In this document: positions 16,282 to 25,354 of the stretch, one piece after another
How the letters are laid out: the number at the start of each line of letters is the position of its first letter
How positions within the stretch are numbered: position 1 is the first letter of the stretch
Source of the DNA: an uncultured Bacteroidales bacterium
Lineage (GTDB): Bacteria > Bacteroidota > Bacteroidia > Bacteroidales > UBA932
Assembly (NCBI GenBank): GCA_944326335.1
Contig: CALVDM010000016.1
Span: 1 to 58,742, forward strand
DNA: 58,742 bases
Direction: 5' to 3'
Notes under the pieces: model-generated
Seen by the model: the letters and a program-made list of their open reading frames with translations, nothing else
Told to the model about the DNA's origin: nothing
Databases searched by the model: none
Position numbers and translations under genes: made by a program

Positions 16282-18117
16282 TCATAATGCCTTCTCTATC
16301 GCGTCCACGATATCCTGCACGAGGAAAGGCTGTCCCTGCACCTTGTTGCACTGCAGGTATTCGTGGCCAGGGTATTTCACCTTGAGCCAGTCGGCGAACT
16401 GTCCGCTGTTCAGCTCGCATACGAGAATCCTGTCGAAGCCGGAAAGCACCTCACCCGTGTTGGCAGGGAGAGGATTGATATAGTCGAAATGCACACGGCT
16501 CACTTCCTTTCCGCCCTTGCGGACATCGTGCACCGCAGACAGGATATGCCCTGCCGTGCCGCCCCAGCCGACCACGAGCAGTCTTCCCGATGCCGGACCG
16601 TCCACTTCGAGCGGAGGGATGGCATCTGCGACCCTGGCCACCTTCTCTGCCCTGGCCTTCACCATGAGCTCATGGTTGAGAGGGTCAGAGGAAAGCACGC
16701 CCTGAGGGGATTTCTCAAGACCGCCGACCCTGTGCTCGAAGCCCTTCCTGCCAGGGAACACCCACTTGCGGGCAGAAGTCTTTCCGTCCCTTATGAAAGG
16801 CTTGTACGGCAAATCCTCCTCTGTGGCATACGGAGGCCTGATTTCAGGATAATCCTTCATGGAAGGTATGCGCCACGGCTCGGAACCGTTCCCGAGGAAC
16901 CCTTCCGAAAGCAGCAGCACAGGCGTCATGTGCTCGAGAGCCAGTTTCGAGGCCATGAACGCAGCATCGAAACAGTGCGCAGGAGAATGTGCCGCCATCA
17001 CCACCATCGGACATTCTCCGTTGCGGCCGTAGAGAGCCTGGGCAAGGTCCGTCTGCTCTGTCTTGGTAGGGATTCCTGTCGACGGGCCGGCCCTCTGGAC
17101 ATCCACCACAACGAGCGGGAGCTCTGTCATGACAGCCAGACCGAGAGCCTCGGACTTCAGCGAAAGACCCGGACCGGAGGTGGTCGTCACGGCGAGGTCG
17201 CCTGCGAATGCCGCACCTATTGCGGTGCAGACTCCGGCTATCTCGTCCTCAGCCTGCATGGTCTTGACCCCGAGATACTTGTGTATGGCGAGTTCCTCGA
17301 GTATGCCCGTTGCCGGCGTAATCGGATACGACCCGCAGAAAAGGGGTCTGCCCGACTTCTCTGAAGCGGCCATAAGCCCCCACGCTATGGCCTGGTTGCC
17401 GGTTATGTTGCGGTACGTCCCCTTTTCCATGGCGGCCGGGACGACCGTGTATGTATTGGCTATAGCCTGTATGTTGGACGCATAGTTGTACCCGTCGTCG
17501 AGCACCTTCCTGTTCGGTGCTATCAACTCGGGATGCTTCTTTCCGAATTTCCTGTCGAGATAGTCGTACAGATGCCCGACCGGCCTGCTGTATATGAATG
17601 AGGCCATGCCGAGGATGAACATGTTCTTGCACTTGTGGATTGTCTTGAGGTCGAGCCCGCTGTCTTTCAGGCTCTCTTCCGTCAGGGAGGTGACAGGGGA
17701 TATGATGATGGTCCTGTCCTCTATCCCGAGTTCGGTTATAGGGTCCATCGTCTTGAAACCTGCCTTACGGATGCCTTCCTCGTCGAACGTGTCCTCGTCC
17801 ACAAGCACGAGGGCCGTGCGCTTCAGCCACTTGGCATTGGACTTCAGGGCCGCCGGGTTCATCGCCACAAGCATGTCGCAGAAATCTCCCGGAGTGGTGA
17901 TGTGTCCGGAGCCGAAATGTACCTGGAAACCGGAGACTCCCGAGACGGTGCCATGAGGAGCACGGATTTCTGCCGGGAAGTCCGGAAATGTGGACAACTC
18001 GTTCCCGTAGATTGCCGACATGTTGGCAAACAGGGAACCCGTAAGCTGCATGCCATCCCCGGAATCACCTGCGAAGCGGATGACGACATCGTCAACATCG
18101 ATTACCTTGTGTTGCAT
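16282..18117 (-). CDS. korA: 2-oxoglutarate:ferredoxin oxidoreductase, gamma/alpha fused subunit
   Basis: The 611-residue protein begins with a gamma-type domain (VVIRFAGDSGDGMQLTG at residues 11-27, to about 190) and continues with the alpha/pyrimidine-binding domain (GNQAIAWGLMAA, FCGSYPITPATG, TTTSGPGLSLKSEALGLAV). This gamma-alpha fusion is the normal form in Bacteroidota KorA. It is the first gene of a five-gene run and faces the exbB operon across a 308-base divergent region. PITPATGILEEL supports a 2-oxoacid substrate; 2-oxoglutarate rather than pyruvate is inferred from the two-subunit form and from gdhA downstream. Confidence 0.94.
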   Translation of the reverse strand: MQHKVIDVDDVVIRFAGDSGDGMQLTGSLFANMSAIYGNELSTFPDFPAEIRAPHGTVSGVSGFQVHFGSGHITTPGDFCDMLVAMNPAALKSNAKWLKRTALVLVDEDTFDEEGIRKAGFKTMDPITELGIEDRTIIISPVTSLTEESLKDSGLDLKTIHKCKNMFILGMASFIYSRPVGHLYDYLDRKFGKKHPELIAPNRKVLDDGYNYASNIQAIANTYTVVPAAMEKGTYRNITGNQAIAWGLMAASEKSGRPLFCGSYPITPATGILEELAIHKYLGVKTMQAEDEIAGVCTAIGAAFAGDLAVTTTSGPGLSLKSEALGLAVMTELPLVVVDVQRAGPSTGIPTKTEQTDLAQALYGRNGECPMVVMAAHSPAHCFDAAFMASKLALEHMTPVLLLSEGFLGNGSEPWRIPSMKDYPEIRPPYATEEDLPYKPFIRDGKTSARKWVFPGRKGFEHRVGGLEKSPQGVLSSDPLNHELMVKARAEKVARVADAIPPLEVDGPASGRLLVVGWGGTAGHILSAVHDVRKGGKEVSRVHFDYINPLPANTGEVLSGFDRILVCELNSGQFADWLKVKYPGHEYLQCNKVQGQPFLVQDIVDAIEKAL

Positions 18118-18425
18118 CTCTTCTGGTTCTTTTAAAAGTTCGTTTTATTAATTAATTTCCTTTGAGCTCATGTTAATTATGGAAAACGGCACAGGAGTGT
18201 CCTCAGGCCACTTTCCGACATCTTTCCTACAAAGAACGCAAATTTAAGAAAATTTTTTCGTTCCGCGAGCACCCTTTCATGCCTGCCCGCATCACTTCAG
18301 GGCATAGTGTCACATTTATTGTATGGTATCAGGATTTTTTCTAATTTTGCAGATTGTTTTCGTCGGCTGCGCACAGCGGCTGACGGGATTTGAGGAGATA
18401 ACAAGATTCACGATTATTTAAAATT
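18118..18425. promoter_or_regulatory. Divergent promoter region between korA and exbB
   Basis: No gene is present. For exbB, the plus strand has ATTG (18318-18321), 20 bases and TAATTTTG (18342-18349). For korA, the minus strand has TAAATTTG (18246-18239), without a clear -33 box. That leaves leaders of about 70 bases for exbB and about 115 for korA. I see no riboswitch-like fold. Confidence 0.65.
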
Positions 18426-19139
18426 ATGCTGTTCAGTCTATTACAAGTGGCCGGAGAAGCCGGTGCCGCACCGCAACAGGAAGTGGTAAGTTACTCATTG
18501 CTGGAAATGGCCGCCAAGGGAGGCTGGCTCATGCTTGTGCTTCTTGCCCTTTCCATCATAGCCTTCTACATTTTCGGAAAGAAATGGTGGATGATACGCA
18601 AGGCGAGCAATGTCGACAGGAATTTCATGAGGAACATCAACGAGATGCTGCACGACGGGAAGACAAGGTCGGCCATAAGCTTCTGCCAGAAATACGACTT
18701 CCCTGTGGCCAGGCTCGTGGAGAAGGGGATAGAAAAGGCCGGCCGGCCGATGCAGGACATCCGGACATACGTAGAGAACACCGGCAGCATCGAGGTGGCA
18801 AAGCTCGAGAAAGGGCTTCCGATGCTCGCCACGATTGCCGGAGGCGCGCCTATGATAGGATTTCTCGGAACCGTGATGGGTATGATTCAGGCGTTCTTCA
18901 ACATGGCGAATGCCGGCAACAACATAGACATCACCCTCCTTTCCGGGGGTATATATACCGCCATGGTGACCACCGTGGGAGGACTCATCGTAGGTATCCT
19001 GGCATATTTCGGATACAATTACCTGACTTCCAGGATATCGGACCTCGTGTCCATGCTGGAGAGCGTAACATACGACCTGATGGACATGCTCGGTGAGGGC
19101 GCGGACGGGGAGAACAGCGACGCCGGTTCGGCACAATAA
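18426..19139 (+). CDS. exbB: ExbB/TolQ/MotA-family proton channel protein
   Basis: The 237-residue inner-membrane protein has three hydrophobic spans (about 32-50, 135-160 and 180-205), as ExbB does. The second and third carry the proton-path pattern LPMLATIAGGAPMIGFLGTV and GGIYTAMVTTVGGLIVGI. It forms the stator-like complex with ExbD that energises TonB. It heads an operon with exbD (12-base gap) and a TonB gene. The short N-terminal extension ahead of the first span is periplasmic and poorly conserved. Confidence 0.93.
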   Translation: MLFSLLQVAGEAGAAPQQEVVSYSLLEMAAKGGWLMLVLLALSIIAFYIFGKKWWMIRKASNVDRNFMRNINEMLHDGKTRSAISFCQKYDFPVARLVEKGIEKAGRPMQDIRTYVENTGSIEVAKLEKGLPMLATIAGGAPMIGFLGTVMGMIQAFFNMANAGNNIDITLLSGGIYTAMVTTVGGLIVGILAYFGYNYLTSRISDLVSMLESVTYDLMDMLGEGADGENSDAGSAQ

Positions 19140-19151
19140 GCATCTGGGGAA

Positions 19152-19568
19152 ATGGCTATCAAGAGAAAGACAAAGGTATCCGCGGAATTTTCCATGTCGT
19201 CCATGACCGACATAGTTTTCCTGCTGCTCATATTCTTCCTGGTGACTTCGACGCTGATAAATCCGAACGCCCTGAAGCTGCTGCTTCCGAAAAGCACCGG
19301 GCAGGTATCGGCCAAGGCTACCGTCAGTGTCTCCGTGAAAGACAACAGGGACAGCGGCGGGTCTTTCACATACCATATAAACGGAGACATGACTCCGGTA
19401 AGGTTCGACCAGATAGAGGGGGAGCTGAACCAGCTGCTCATGACTGAAGAGGACCCGACCTTTTCCATATTCTCGGATGAGACTGTCCCTATCGGGGAGA
19501 TAGTGCAGATAATGAACATCGCAAAAAGGAATCATTACAAGGTGATACTGGCAACGTCGCCGGAATAA
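19152..19568 (+). CDS. exbD: ExbD/TolR-family biopolymer transport protein
   Basis: The 138-residue protein has a short cytoplasmic start, one membrane span with the essential aspartate (SSMTDIVFLLLIFFLVTST, residues 16-34), and a periplasmic domain. Together with ExbB it couples the proton gradient to TonB. It lies between exbB and tonB with gaps of 12 and 16 bases. Confidence 0.93.
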   Translation: MAIKRKTKVSAEFSMSSMTDIVFLLLIFFLVTSTLINPNALKLLLPKSTGQVSAKATVSVSVKDNRDSGGSFTYHINGDMTPVRFDQIEGELNQLLMTEEDPTFSIFSDETVPIGEIVQIMNIAKRNHYKVILATSPE

Positions 19569-19584
19569 TACATCGGGACAGGAA

Positions 19585-20376
19585 ATGGCAGGATTCGGGA
19601 ACAGGGACAAATCCCGTGAGGAAAGGAAAAGCACGGCGGCAGGCATATTGCTTGCCGTGGTGCCGCATGTCCTGCTCATCGTGGTATGCGCCACAAACGG
19701 GCTGAAATACCTGTATCCGCCCCCACCCGAGCAGACCATGCTCGTGGAGTTCCTGGACGTGACGCCGGAAGCGGAGGAACCGGAACAGATAACATACGGC
19801 ACACAGCCGCGGGCAGCCGACGCGACCCCTGAAGACAAGCTGGAGCTTGTCCAGAAATCGGAAGCCCAGATGACCGGGACAGGTGCCAACGAGGCCCCGG
19901 AGTCTACCGTCGGAGAAGACGGGGACGTGGAGGTCCCGGAGCCGCCGAGGAAAAAGGAGATAGACAGGAGAGCCCTGTTCCATGCGCCGGAGAACGACAC
20001 GAGGAAAGACACCCTCGCACCTCAGGCGGCAGACAAGGTGAGCGACAGGCTGAAGCCTGGACATGCGCTCGGCAACACGGTCACAGGGAAGACTTCCGGG
20101 GAACCGAAGGCGAAACTCAAGGGAAGGACCGTCGTCGGCACTCTGCCGAAGCCGGACTACAACGTGCAGAACAGCGGCACGGTTGTGGTGGACATACTGG
20201 TGGACCGCCAGGGAAACGTGACAAACGCAGTGCCGGGCGGTGCAGGGACGACAGTGAACGATGTGAAACTGTGGGAAGCTGCAAGGAAAGCCGCGATAAA
20301 CACGCAGTTCAATGTGAAATATGATGCCCCTGTACAGCAGCAGGGTACCATAACATACATATTCAAGTTACAATAA
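19585..20376 (+). CDS. tonB: TonB-type energy transducer
   Basis: The 263-residue protein has an N-terminal membrane anchor (about residues 18-40, GILLAVVPHVLLIVVCATNG), then a P/E-rich linker beginning YPPPPEQTMLVEF, and a C-terminal domain at about 185-263 with VVVDILVDRQGNVTNAV and AARKAAINTQFN, the TonB_C fold. It should span the periplasm and drive TonB-dependent outer-membrane receptors. The sequence is less conserved than ExbB and ExbD. It is followed 27 bases later by a pseudouridine synthase gene in the same operon. Confidence 0.9.
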   Translation: MAGFGNRDKSREERKSTAAGILLAVVPHVLLIVVCATNGLKYLYPPPPEQTMLVEFLDVTPEAEEPEQITYGTQPRAADATPEDKLELVQKSEAQMTGTGANEAPESTVGEDGDVEVPEPPRKKEIDRRALFHAPENDTRKDTLAPQAADKVSDRLKPGHALGNTVTGKTSGEPKAKLKGRTVVGTLPKPDYNVQNSGTVVVDILVDRQGNVTNAVPGGAGTTVNDVKLWEAARKAAINTQFNVKYDAPVQQQGTITYIFKLQ

Positions 20377-20403
20377 AATTTGCCGGGAGGCACAAGAAAA
20401 AAA

Positions 20404-21753
20404 ATGGAAAATTACAACAAGGGCGGCTTCGGCCGCAGGACAGGCGAGGACCGTAGGGATTACGGCAGCCGGAATTACAACAATGACGAACAAAGACCAT
20501 CGAGACCGAAGAGACCGAGAATAACGAGGTCCGGACAAGGCGGAGAAAAACTGTTCTCGTCAAATGAGGAGAGACGGTTCACTCCGGCAGGAGAACACAG
20601 AGGCCCCGGGAGCAGGACCAGAAACTACGGGGAACGTCGCGAGTTCGGTGAGCGCAGAAGCTACGGCGAGCGCAAAGAATTCGGGGAACGCAGGGAATTC
20701 GGAGAGCGCCGCGAGTACGGAGAACGTCGCGAGTACGGAGAACACAGAAGCTACGGCAACCGGAGAAGCAAGGACTCGGGCTTCCGCAAAGAATCAGGAG
20801 ACAGGTCTTTCGGTCCGGACAGGAGCTTCGGAGAGAAAAGGTCTTTCGGGCAGCGCGGAGAAAGGCGCAGCACAGGAGGAGACCGCAGGTTCCAGCCTGG
20901 AAGGAAGCCGGGTGCAAAACAATTCGCAAGGCCGCAGAACACGATACCGAGCGGAATCAACAAGATGATAGACAGGAAGAGGCAGCAGGACGAGGCCAGC
21001 TATTCCGACAACGACTACATTCCTGTACCGGTAAAGGAGGAGGTAAGGCTCAACAAGTTCATCGCCAACTCGGGGATATGCTCACGCAGGGAAGCCGACA
21101 ATTTCATTCTTGCAGGGGTAGTTACCGTGAACGGCTCCGTCGTAACCGAGCTGGGCACCAAGATAAACATCAACACCGACGACGTGCGTTTCAACGGGGA
21201 ACGCCTCAAAGGTGAGAAGAAGGTCTATATCGTGATGAACAAGCCGAAGGGATATGTGACGACGACAAGCGACCCTCATGCCGAAAAGACCGTCATGGAC
21301 CTGCTCAAAGGCTGCAAGTCCAGAGTATTCTCCGTGGGGAGACTCGACAAGAACACCACCGGGGTGCTCATGTTCACGAACGACGGGGAAATGGCGGAAA
21401 AGCTCACGCATCCGTCCTACAACAAGAAGAAAATCTACCAGGTGACGCTGAGCTCCGACCTGACGAGGGAAGACTACGACAAAATTCTCTCCGGGATAAC
21501 CCTTACCGACGGGGAGATTGCCGCAGACGACCTTGAATACATAGACGACAACGACCACAGGAAGCTCGGCATCGAGATACACTCCGGGAAGAACAGGATT
21601 GTCAGAAGGATATTCGAATCCCTCGGATATGATGTCAAGGGGCTCGACAGGGTGTACTTTGCTGGCCTCACCAAGAAAGGGCTGAAGAAAGGCCAGTGGA
21701 GATATCTCACCGACGGGGAAATCAACATATTGAAAATAGGCTCATATCAATAG
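20404..21753 (+). CDS. rluB: RluB-type rRNA pseudouridine synthase with long R/G/E-rich N-terminal repeat region
   Basis: The C-terminal 240 residues form a normal RsuA/RluB enzyme: an S4 domain (VRLNKFIANSGICSRREADN), the catalytic aspartate in SVGRLDKNTTGVLMFTNDG, and KNRIVRRIFESLGY. It would modify a uridine of 23S (or 16S) rRNA. The first 200 residues are low-complexity and basic, including eight tandem six-residue units of the type E-F/Y-G-E-R-R (DNA 20623-20766, 18 bases each). Such tails are common on Bacteroidota RluB and probably bind RNA. The start at 20404 was chosen because MENYNKGGFG fits the family; a start at 20380 is also open. Confidence 0.92.
   Translation: MENYNKGGFGRRTGEDRRDYGSRNYNNDEQRPSRPKRPRITRSGQGGEKLFSSNEERRFTPAGEHRGPGSRTRNYGERREFGERRSYGERKEFGERREFGERREYGERREYGEHRSYGNRRSKDSGFRKESGDRSFGPDRSFGEKRSFGQRGERRSTGGDRRFQPGRKPGAKQFARPQNTIPSGINKMIDRKRQQDEASYSDNDYIPVPVKEEVRLNKFIANSGICSRREADNFILAGVVTVNGSVVTELGTKININTDDVRFNGERLKGEKKVYIVMNKPKGYVTTTSDPHAEKTVMDLLKGCKSRVFSVGRLDKNTTGVLMFTNDGEMAEKLTHPSYNKKKIYQVTLSSDLTREDYDKILSGITLTDGEIAADDLEYIDDNDHRKLGIEIHSGKNRIVRRIFESLGYDVKGLDRVYFAGLTKKGLKKGQWRYLTDGEINILKIGSYQ
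20623..20766 (+). repeat. Eight tandem 18-base repeats inside rluB
   Basis: The units encode NYGERR, EFGERR, SYGERK, EFGERR, EFGERR, EYGERR, EYGEHR and SYGNRR. They keep frame whatever the copy number, so slippage would change the length of the basic tail without breaking the gene. Confidence 0.9.
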
Positions 21754-21759
21754 CAGGCT

Positions 21760-22653
21760 ATGGCGGAACACAAGAAGCACCGTTCAGGATTCGTCAGCAT
21801 CATAGGGAACCCGAATGTCGGGAAATCCACCCTCATGAACGCCCTCGTGGGCGAAAAACTGTCCATCGTCACCGCAAAGGCGCAGACGACGAGGCACCGG
21901 ATAATGGGTATAGTCAACGGTGATGACTACCAGATTGTCTATTCCGACACTCCGGGAATCCTGAAGCCAAACTACAGGCTGCAGAAGAACATGATGGACT
22001 TCGTGGATGCAGCCATAGGCGACGCCGACATAATACTGTATGTGACCGATGTGGTGGAGAAGGGTGACAAGAACGCAGACTATATCGCCAAGCTCAGGGA
22101 GATAGCCTGCCCGGTCATCCTTGTCATCAACAAGATAGACATCAGTACGCAGGAGCAGGTGATGGAGCTCATGCAGTGGTGGAAGGAACAGCTTCCTGAA
22201 GCTGTGATATATCCGGCTTCCGCAAAGGAGAAATTCAATCTTGAGAATATATTCGATGCGATAGTGGGCAACCTTCCTGAAGCGCCTGCATGGTTCGACA
22301 AGGACACGTTCACGGACAAGAACCTCAGATTCTTCGCCTCCGAGATAATCCGGGAGAAAATCCTGCTCTATTACAGCCAGGAGATTCCGTACAGCTGCGA
22401 GGTAAGCATCGAGCAGTTCCGGGAAGGAGAGGAGAGATATGAAATAAGTGCGGTCATATACGTGATGAGAGAATCCCAGAAAGGGATAATCATCGGTAAG
22501 GGTGGCCAGACACTTAAGAAGGTAGGCACGAAGGCCAGGCTGGACATGGAGGACTTCTTCCAGAAGAAGGTCTTCCTCAGCCTGTTCGTGAAGGTGGACC
22601 CGGACTGGAGAGAGAACAAGCGGGAGCTCAGGCGTTTCGGCTACGAGCAGTGA
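21760..22653 (+). CDS. era: GTPase Era
   Basis: The 297-residue GTPase acts in 16S rRNA maturation and 30S assembly. G1 is GNPNVGKST, G3 is DTPG, G4 is NKID, and the C-terminal KH domain has GIIIGKGGQTLKKVGTKAR followed by VDPDWRENKRELRRFGY. It starts six bases after rluB, so two ribosome-assembly genes are adjacent. Length and domains are standard. Confidence 0.97.
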   Translation: MAEHKKHRSGFVSIIGNPNVGKSTLMNALVGEKLSIVTAKAQTTRHRIMGIVNGDDYQIVYSDTPGILKPNYRLQKNMMDFVDAAIGDADIILYVTDVVEKGDKNADYIAKLREIACPVILVINKIDISTQEQVMELMQWWKEQLPEAVIYPASAKEKFNLENIFDAIVGNLPEAPAWFDKDTFTDKNLRFFASEIIREKILLYYSQEIPYSCEVSIEQFREGEERYEISAVIYVMRESQKGIIIGKGGQTLKKVGTKARLDMEDFFQKKVFLSLFVKVDPDWRENKRELRRFGYEQ

Positions 22654-22681
22654 AAATGGATATAAACACAGGCAGGAAAAG

Positions 22682-25348
22682 ATGGACGAATTGGACAAGA
22701 CAGCTGAAGAAATGAATGAAGATGCGGAGCTCGAACAGGAAATAGCCGAAGGCGAGCCGACCGGGAAATACGAGAAGCTGCTGAACGACAACAGCCGCAG
22801 GTTCCGGCTTTCCGGAATGTTCAAGGAGTGGTTTCTCGACTACTCCTCGTACGTCATACTTCAGAGGGCTGTCCCGCACATCAACGACGGACTCAAACCG
22901 GTGCAGAGAAGGGTTCTCCACACGATGGACAAGATAGACGACGGCACATACACGAAAGTCGCCACCATCGTCGGTGAAGCCATGAAGCTGCACCCCCACG
23001 GAGATGCGTCGATACTTGGTGCGCTTGTCCAGATAGGACAGAAGAACCTGCTTGTGGACTGTCAGGGGAACTGGGGGAACATCATCACGGGAGACTCCAA
23101 TGCAGCTGCCAGATACATAGAAGGCAGACTGACGAAATTCGCCAGGGAGGTGCTCTTCAACCACAAGACCACTGAGTGGATGAACTCCTACGACGGCAAG
23201 AACCAGGAGCCGGTGGACCTTCCCGTGAAATTCCCGCTGCTGCTCGTGCAGGGTGCAGAAGGAATAGCAGTAGGGCTCGCCTCCAAGATACTGCCGCACA
23301 ATTTCAACGAACTCATTGACGCTTCCATATCCATACTCAGGGGTGAACCGTTCGAGCTTTATCCGGACTTCCCTACCGGAGGGTATGCGGACTGCTCCAG
23401 ATACAACAAGGGCAAACGGGGCGGAGTCGTGAAGGTCCGTGCGAAAATCGAGAAGATAGACAAGAACACGATTGCGGTCACCGAACTTCCCTACGGGAAA
23501 ACCACGCACATGATAATCGACTCAATCCTGAAGGCGAAGGGGAACGGGAAAATCAAGATAAGGAAGATAGACGACCTTACAACGACCAAGGCCAACATCA
23601 TGATACATCTTCCGAACGATGTGTCCCCGGACAAGACGATAGATGCGCTCTACGCCTTCACGGACTGCGAGATATCCATCTCTCCGAACACGTGCGTCAT
23701 AGTGGACAACAAGCCGCAGTTCCTTGATGTTGACCAGGTCCTCCGCTACAATACGGAGCACACGAAGTCCCTGATAGGCAAGGAGCTTCAGATACGGCTC
23801 GGTGAACTGAACGACGAATGGCACTACGGATCACTGGAAAGGATATATTTCGAGAACGGGATATACAGGATACTTGAAAAGAAGGACTCACTCAGCTGGG
23901 AGGAACAGCTTGACGAAACCCTTGCCCGGATGAAAAAGTACCAGGACCAGGTGCTCAGGGAAATCACCATGGACGACATCCTGAAACTCGTCGAGAAGCC
24001 TATCCGGAAAATCTCCAAATTCGATATCAAGGCCCTGGAAGAAAAGCTCAGGGGCATAGAGGCGGAGATTGATGAAGTGCGCAACCACCTCGAGCACCTC
24101 AACGAATACACCATATCCTATTTCCGCAACCTGAAGAAAAAATACGGCAAGGACTGGACGAGACTCACGGAAATCACGAATTTCGAGACAATAACAGTCT
24201 CGCGCGTCGTGAACAACAACGCCAAGCTCTATGTGAACAAGGCAGAAGGCTTCGTGGGCACCAACCTGAAGAAGGAGGACAATGCGGAATACATCTGCGA
24301 CTGCTCCGACCTGTCTGAAATAATCGTCATCCGCAAAGACGGGAAATTCGTCGTGACCAAGGTGAGCGACAAGGCTTTCTTCGGCAAGGACATCCTGCAT
24401 GTGGGTGTTTTCGACAGGAACGACCAGCGGACCATCTACAATGTCATCTACCGCGACGGAAAGGACGGTGTATGCTATGCGAAGCGTTTTGCCGTGACAA
24501 GCATCTCGAGGGACAAGGAATACGACATAACGCAGGGCACCCCTGGGTCCAGGATACTCTGGTTCACGGCAAACGGCAACGGGGAGGCAGAGACTGTGAA
24601 AATTTATCTCCGCCCGAGGCCGAAGCTGAAGAAGCTGGTGGACGAATACGATTTCTCGAAGCTCGCGATAAAAGGCAGGGCGTCGAGAGGGAACCTCGTC
24701 TCAAAGAACCCGGTACAGAGGATAATGCTCAAGTCAAAAGGAGTATCCACAATCGGAGGCAAGGACCTCTGGTTCGATGAAGACATAAACAGGCTGAACG
24801 AAGACTCGCGAGGAAGATATCTCGGCCAGTTCAACAGCGGAGACCATATACTCGCCGTATTCAGCGACGGCACGTACTACACCACGTCCTTCGACCTGAG
24901 CAACAGATACCAGGGTGAAATCCTGCTTCTCGAGAAATTCGAAGCCGGCAAGACATTTACCGCAATCTACTACGACGGGCAGCAGAAATGCTTCTATGTC
25001 AAACGCTTCTCCTTCGAGATAAGCGACAACACGCCAATATCCTTCATTTCGGCAGGGAAAGGCTCGTACCTTGTGGAAATAAGCCAGGACAAGCACCCGC
25101 AGATAGAAATCACTTTCGGAGGGAAGCACGCCCACCGTTCTCCGGAGACTGTCGATGCGGAGGAATTCATAGGCAAGAAAGGCATCCAGGCGAAAGGGAA
25201 GAAGGTAAGCCAGTATGAAGTGGCGGAGGCAAGGTTCGGAGAGCCTGTACACAGGCCGGAGGACGACATTGAGGAAGAGATGCAGTCCGGTGATGCGGAT
25301 GGGACGCCGGAAATGCCTCAGGATGACACGGAACCAACCCTTTTCTGA
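22682..25348 (+). CDS. parC: DNA topoisomerase IV subunit A
   Basis: The 888-residue type IIA topoisomerase subunit cuts DNA with the tyrosine of AARYIEGRL and contains LKPVQRRVLHTM and HPHGDASIL of the winged-helix domain. A GyrA-box glutamine-rich motif (QRRGGKG type) is not seen, and the C-terminal region (from about 540) is a diverged beta-propeller ending in an acidic tail, favouring ParC over GyrA. A partner ParE is not in the window. It lies in the era-parC-aroK stretch, 28 bases after era. Confidence 0.93.
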   Translation: MDELDKTAEEMNEDAELEQEIAEGEPTGKYEKLLNDNSRRFRLSGMFKEWFLDYSSYVILQRAVPHINDGLKPVQRRVLHTMDKIDDGTYTKVATIVGEAMKLHPHGDASILGALVQIGQKNLLVDCQGNWGNIITGDSNAAARYIEGRLTKFAREVLFNHKTTEWMNSYDGKNQEPVDLPVKFPLLLVQGAEGIAVGLASKILPHNFNELIDASISILRGEPFELYPDFPTGGYADCSRYNKGKRGGVVKVRAKIEKIDKNTIAVTELPYGKTTHMIIDSILKAKGNGKIKIRKIDDLTTTKANIMIHLPNDVSPDKTIDALYAFTDCEISISPNTCVIVDNKPQFLDVDQVLRYNTEHTKSLIGKELQIRLGELNDEWHYGSLERIYFENGIYRILEKKDSLSWEEQLDETLARMKKYQDQVLREITMDDILKLVEKPIRKISKFDIKALEEKLRGIEAEIDEVRNHLEHLNEYTISYFRNLKKKYGKDWTRLTEITNFETITVSRVVNNNAKLYVNKAEGFVGTNLKKEDNAEYICDCSDLSEIIVIRKDGKFVVTKVSDKAFFGKDILHVGVFDRNDQRTIYNVIYRDGKDGVCYAKRFAVTSISRDKEYDITQGTPGSRILWFTANGNGEAETVKIYLRPRPKLKKLVDEYDFSKLAIKGRASRGNLVSKNPVQRIMLKSKGVSTIGGKDLWFDEDINRLNEDSRGRYLGQFNSGDHILAVFSDGTYYTTSFDLSNRYQGEILLLEKFEAGKTFTAIYYDGQQKCFYVKRFSFEISDNTPISFISAGKGSYLVEISQDKHPQIEITFGGKHAHRSPETVDAEEFIGKKGIQAKGKKVSQYEVAEARFGEPVHRPEDDIEEEMQSGDADGTPEMPQDDTEPTLF

Positions 25349-25354
25349 GCCGGC

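Noticed and set aside
18118-18425. A riboswitch in the long korA leader
   Set aside because: No known riboswitch consensus or strong alternating stems were seen.
18495-20012. A 505-codon open frame antisense to exbB, exbD and tonB
   Set aside because: The plus-strand genes are clear family members, and the antisense product has no recognisable domain.
20623-20766. Regular repeats considered as a CRISPR array
   Set aside because: The units are adjacent 18-base coding repeats without spacers, inside a conserved gene.
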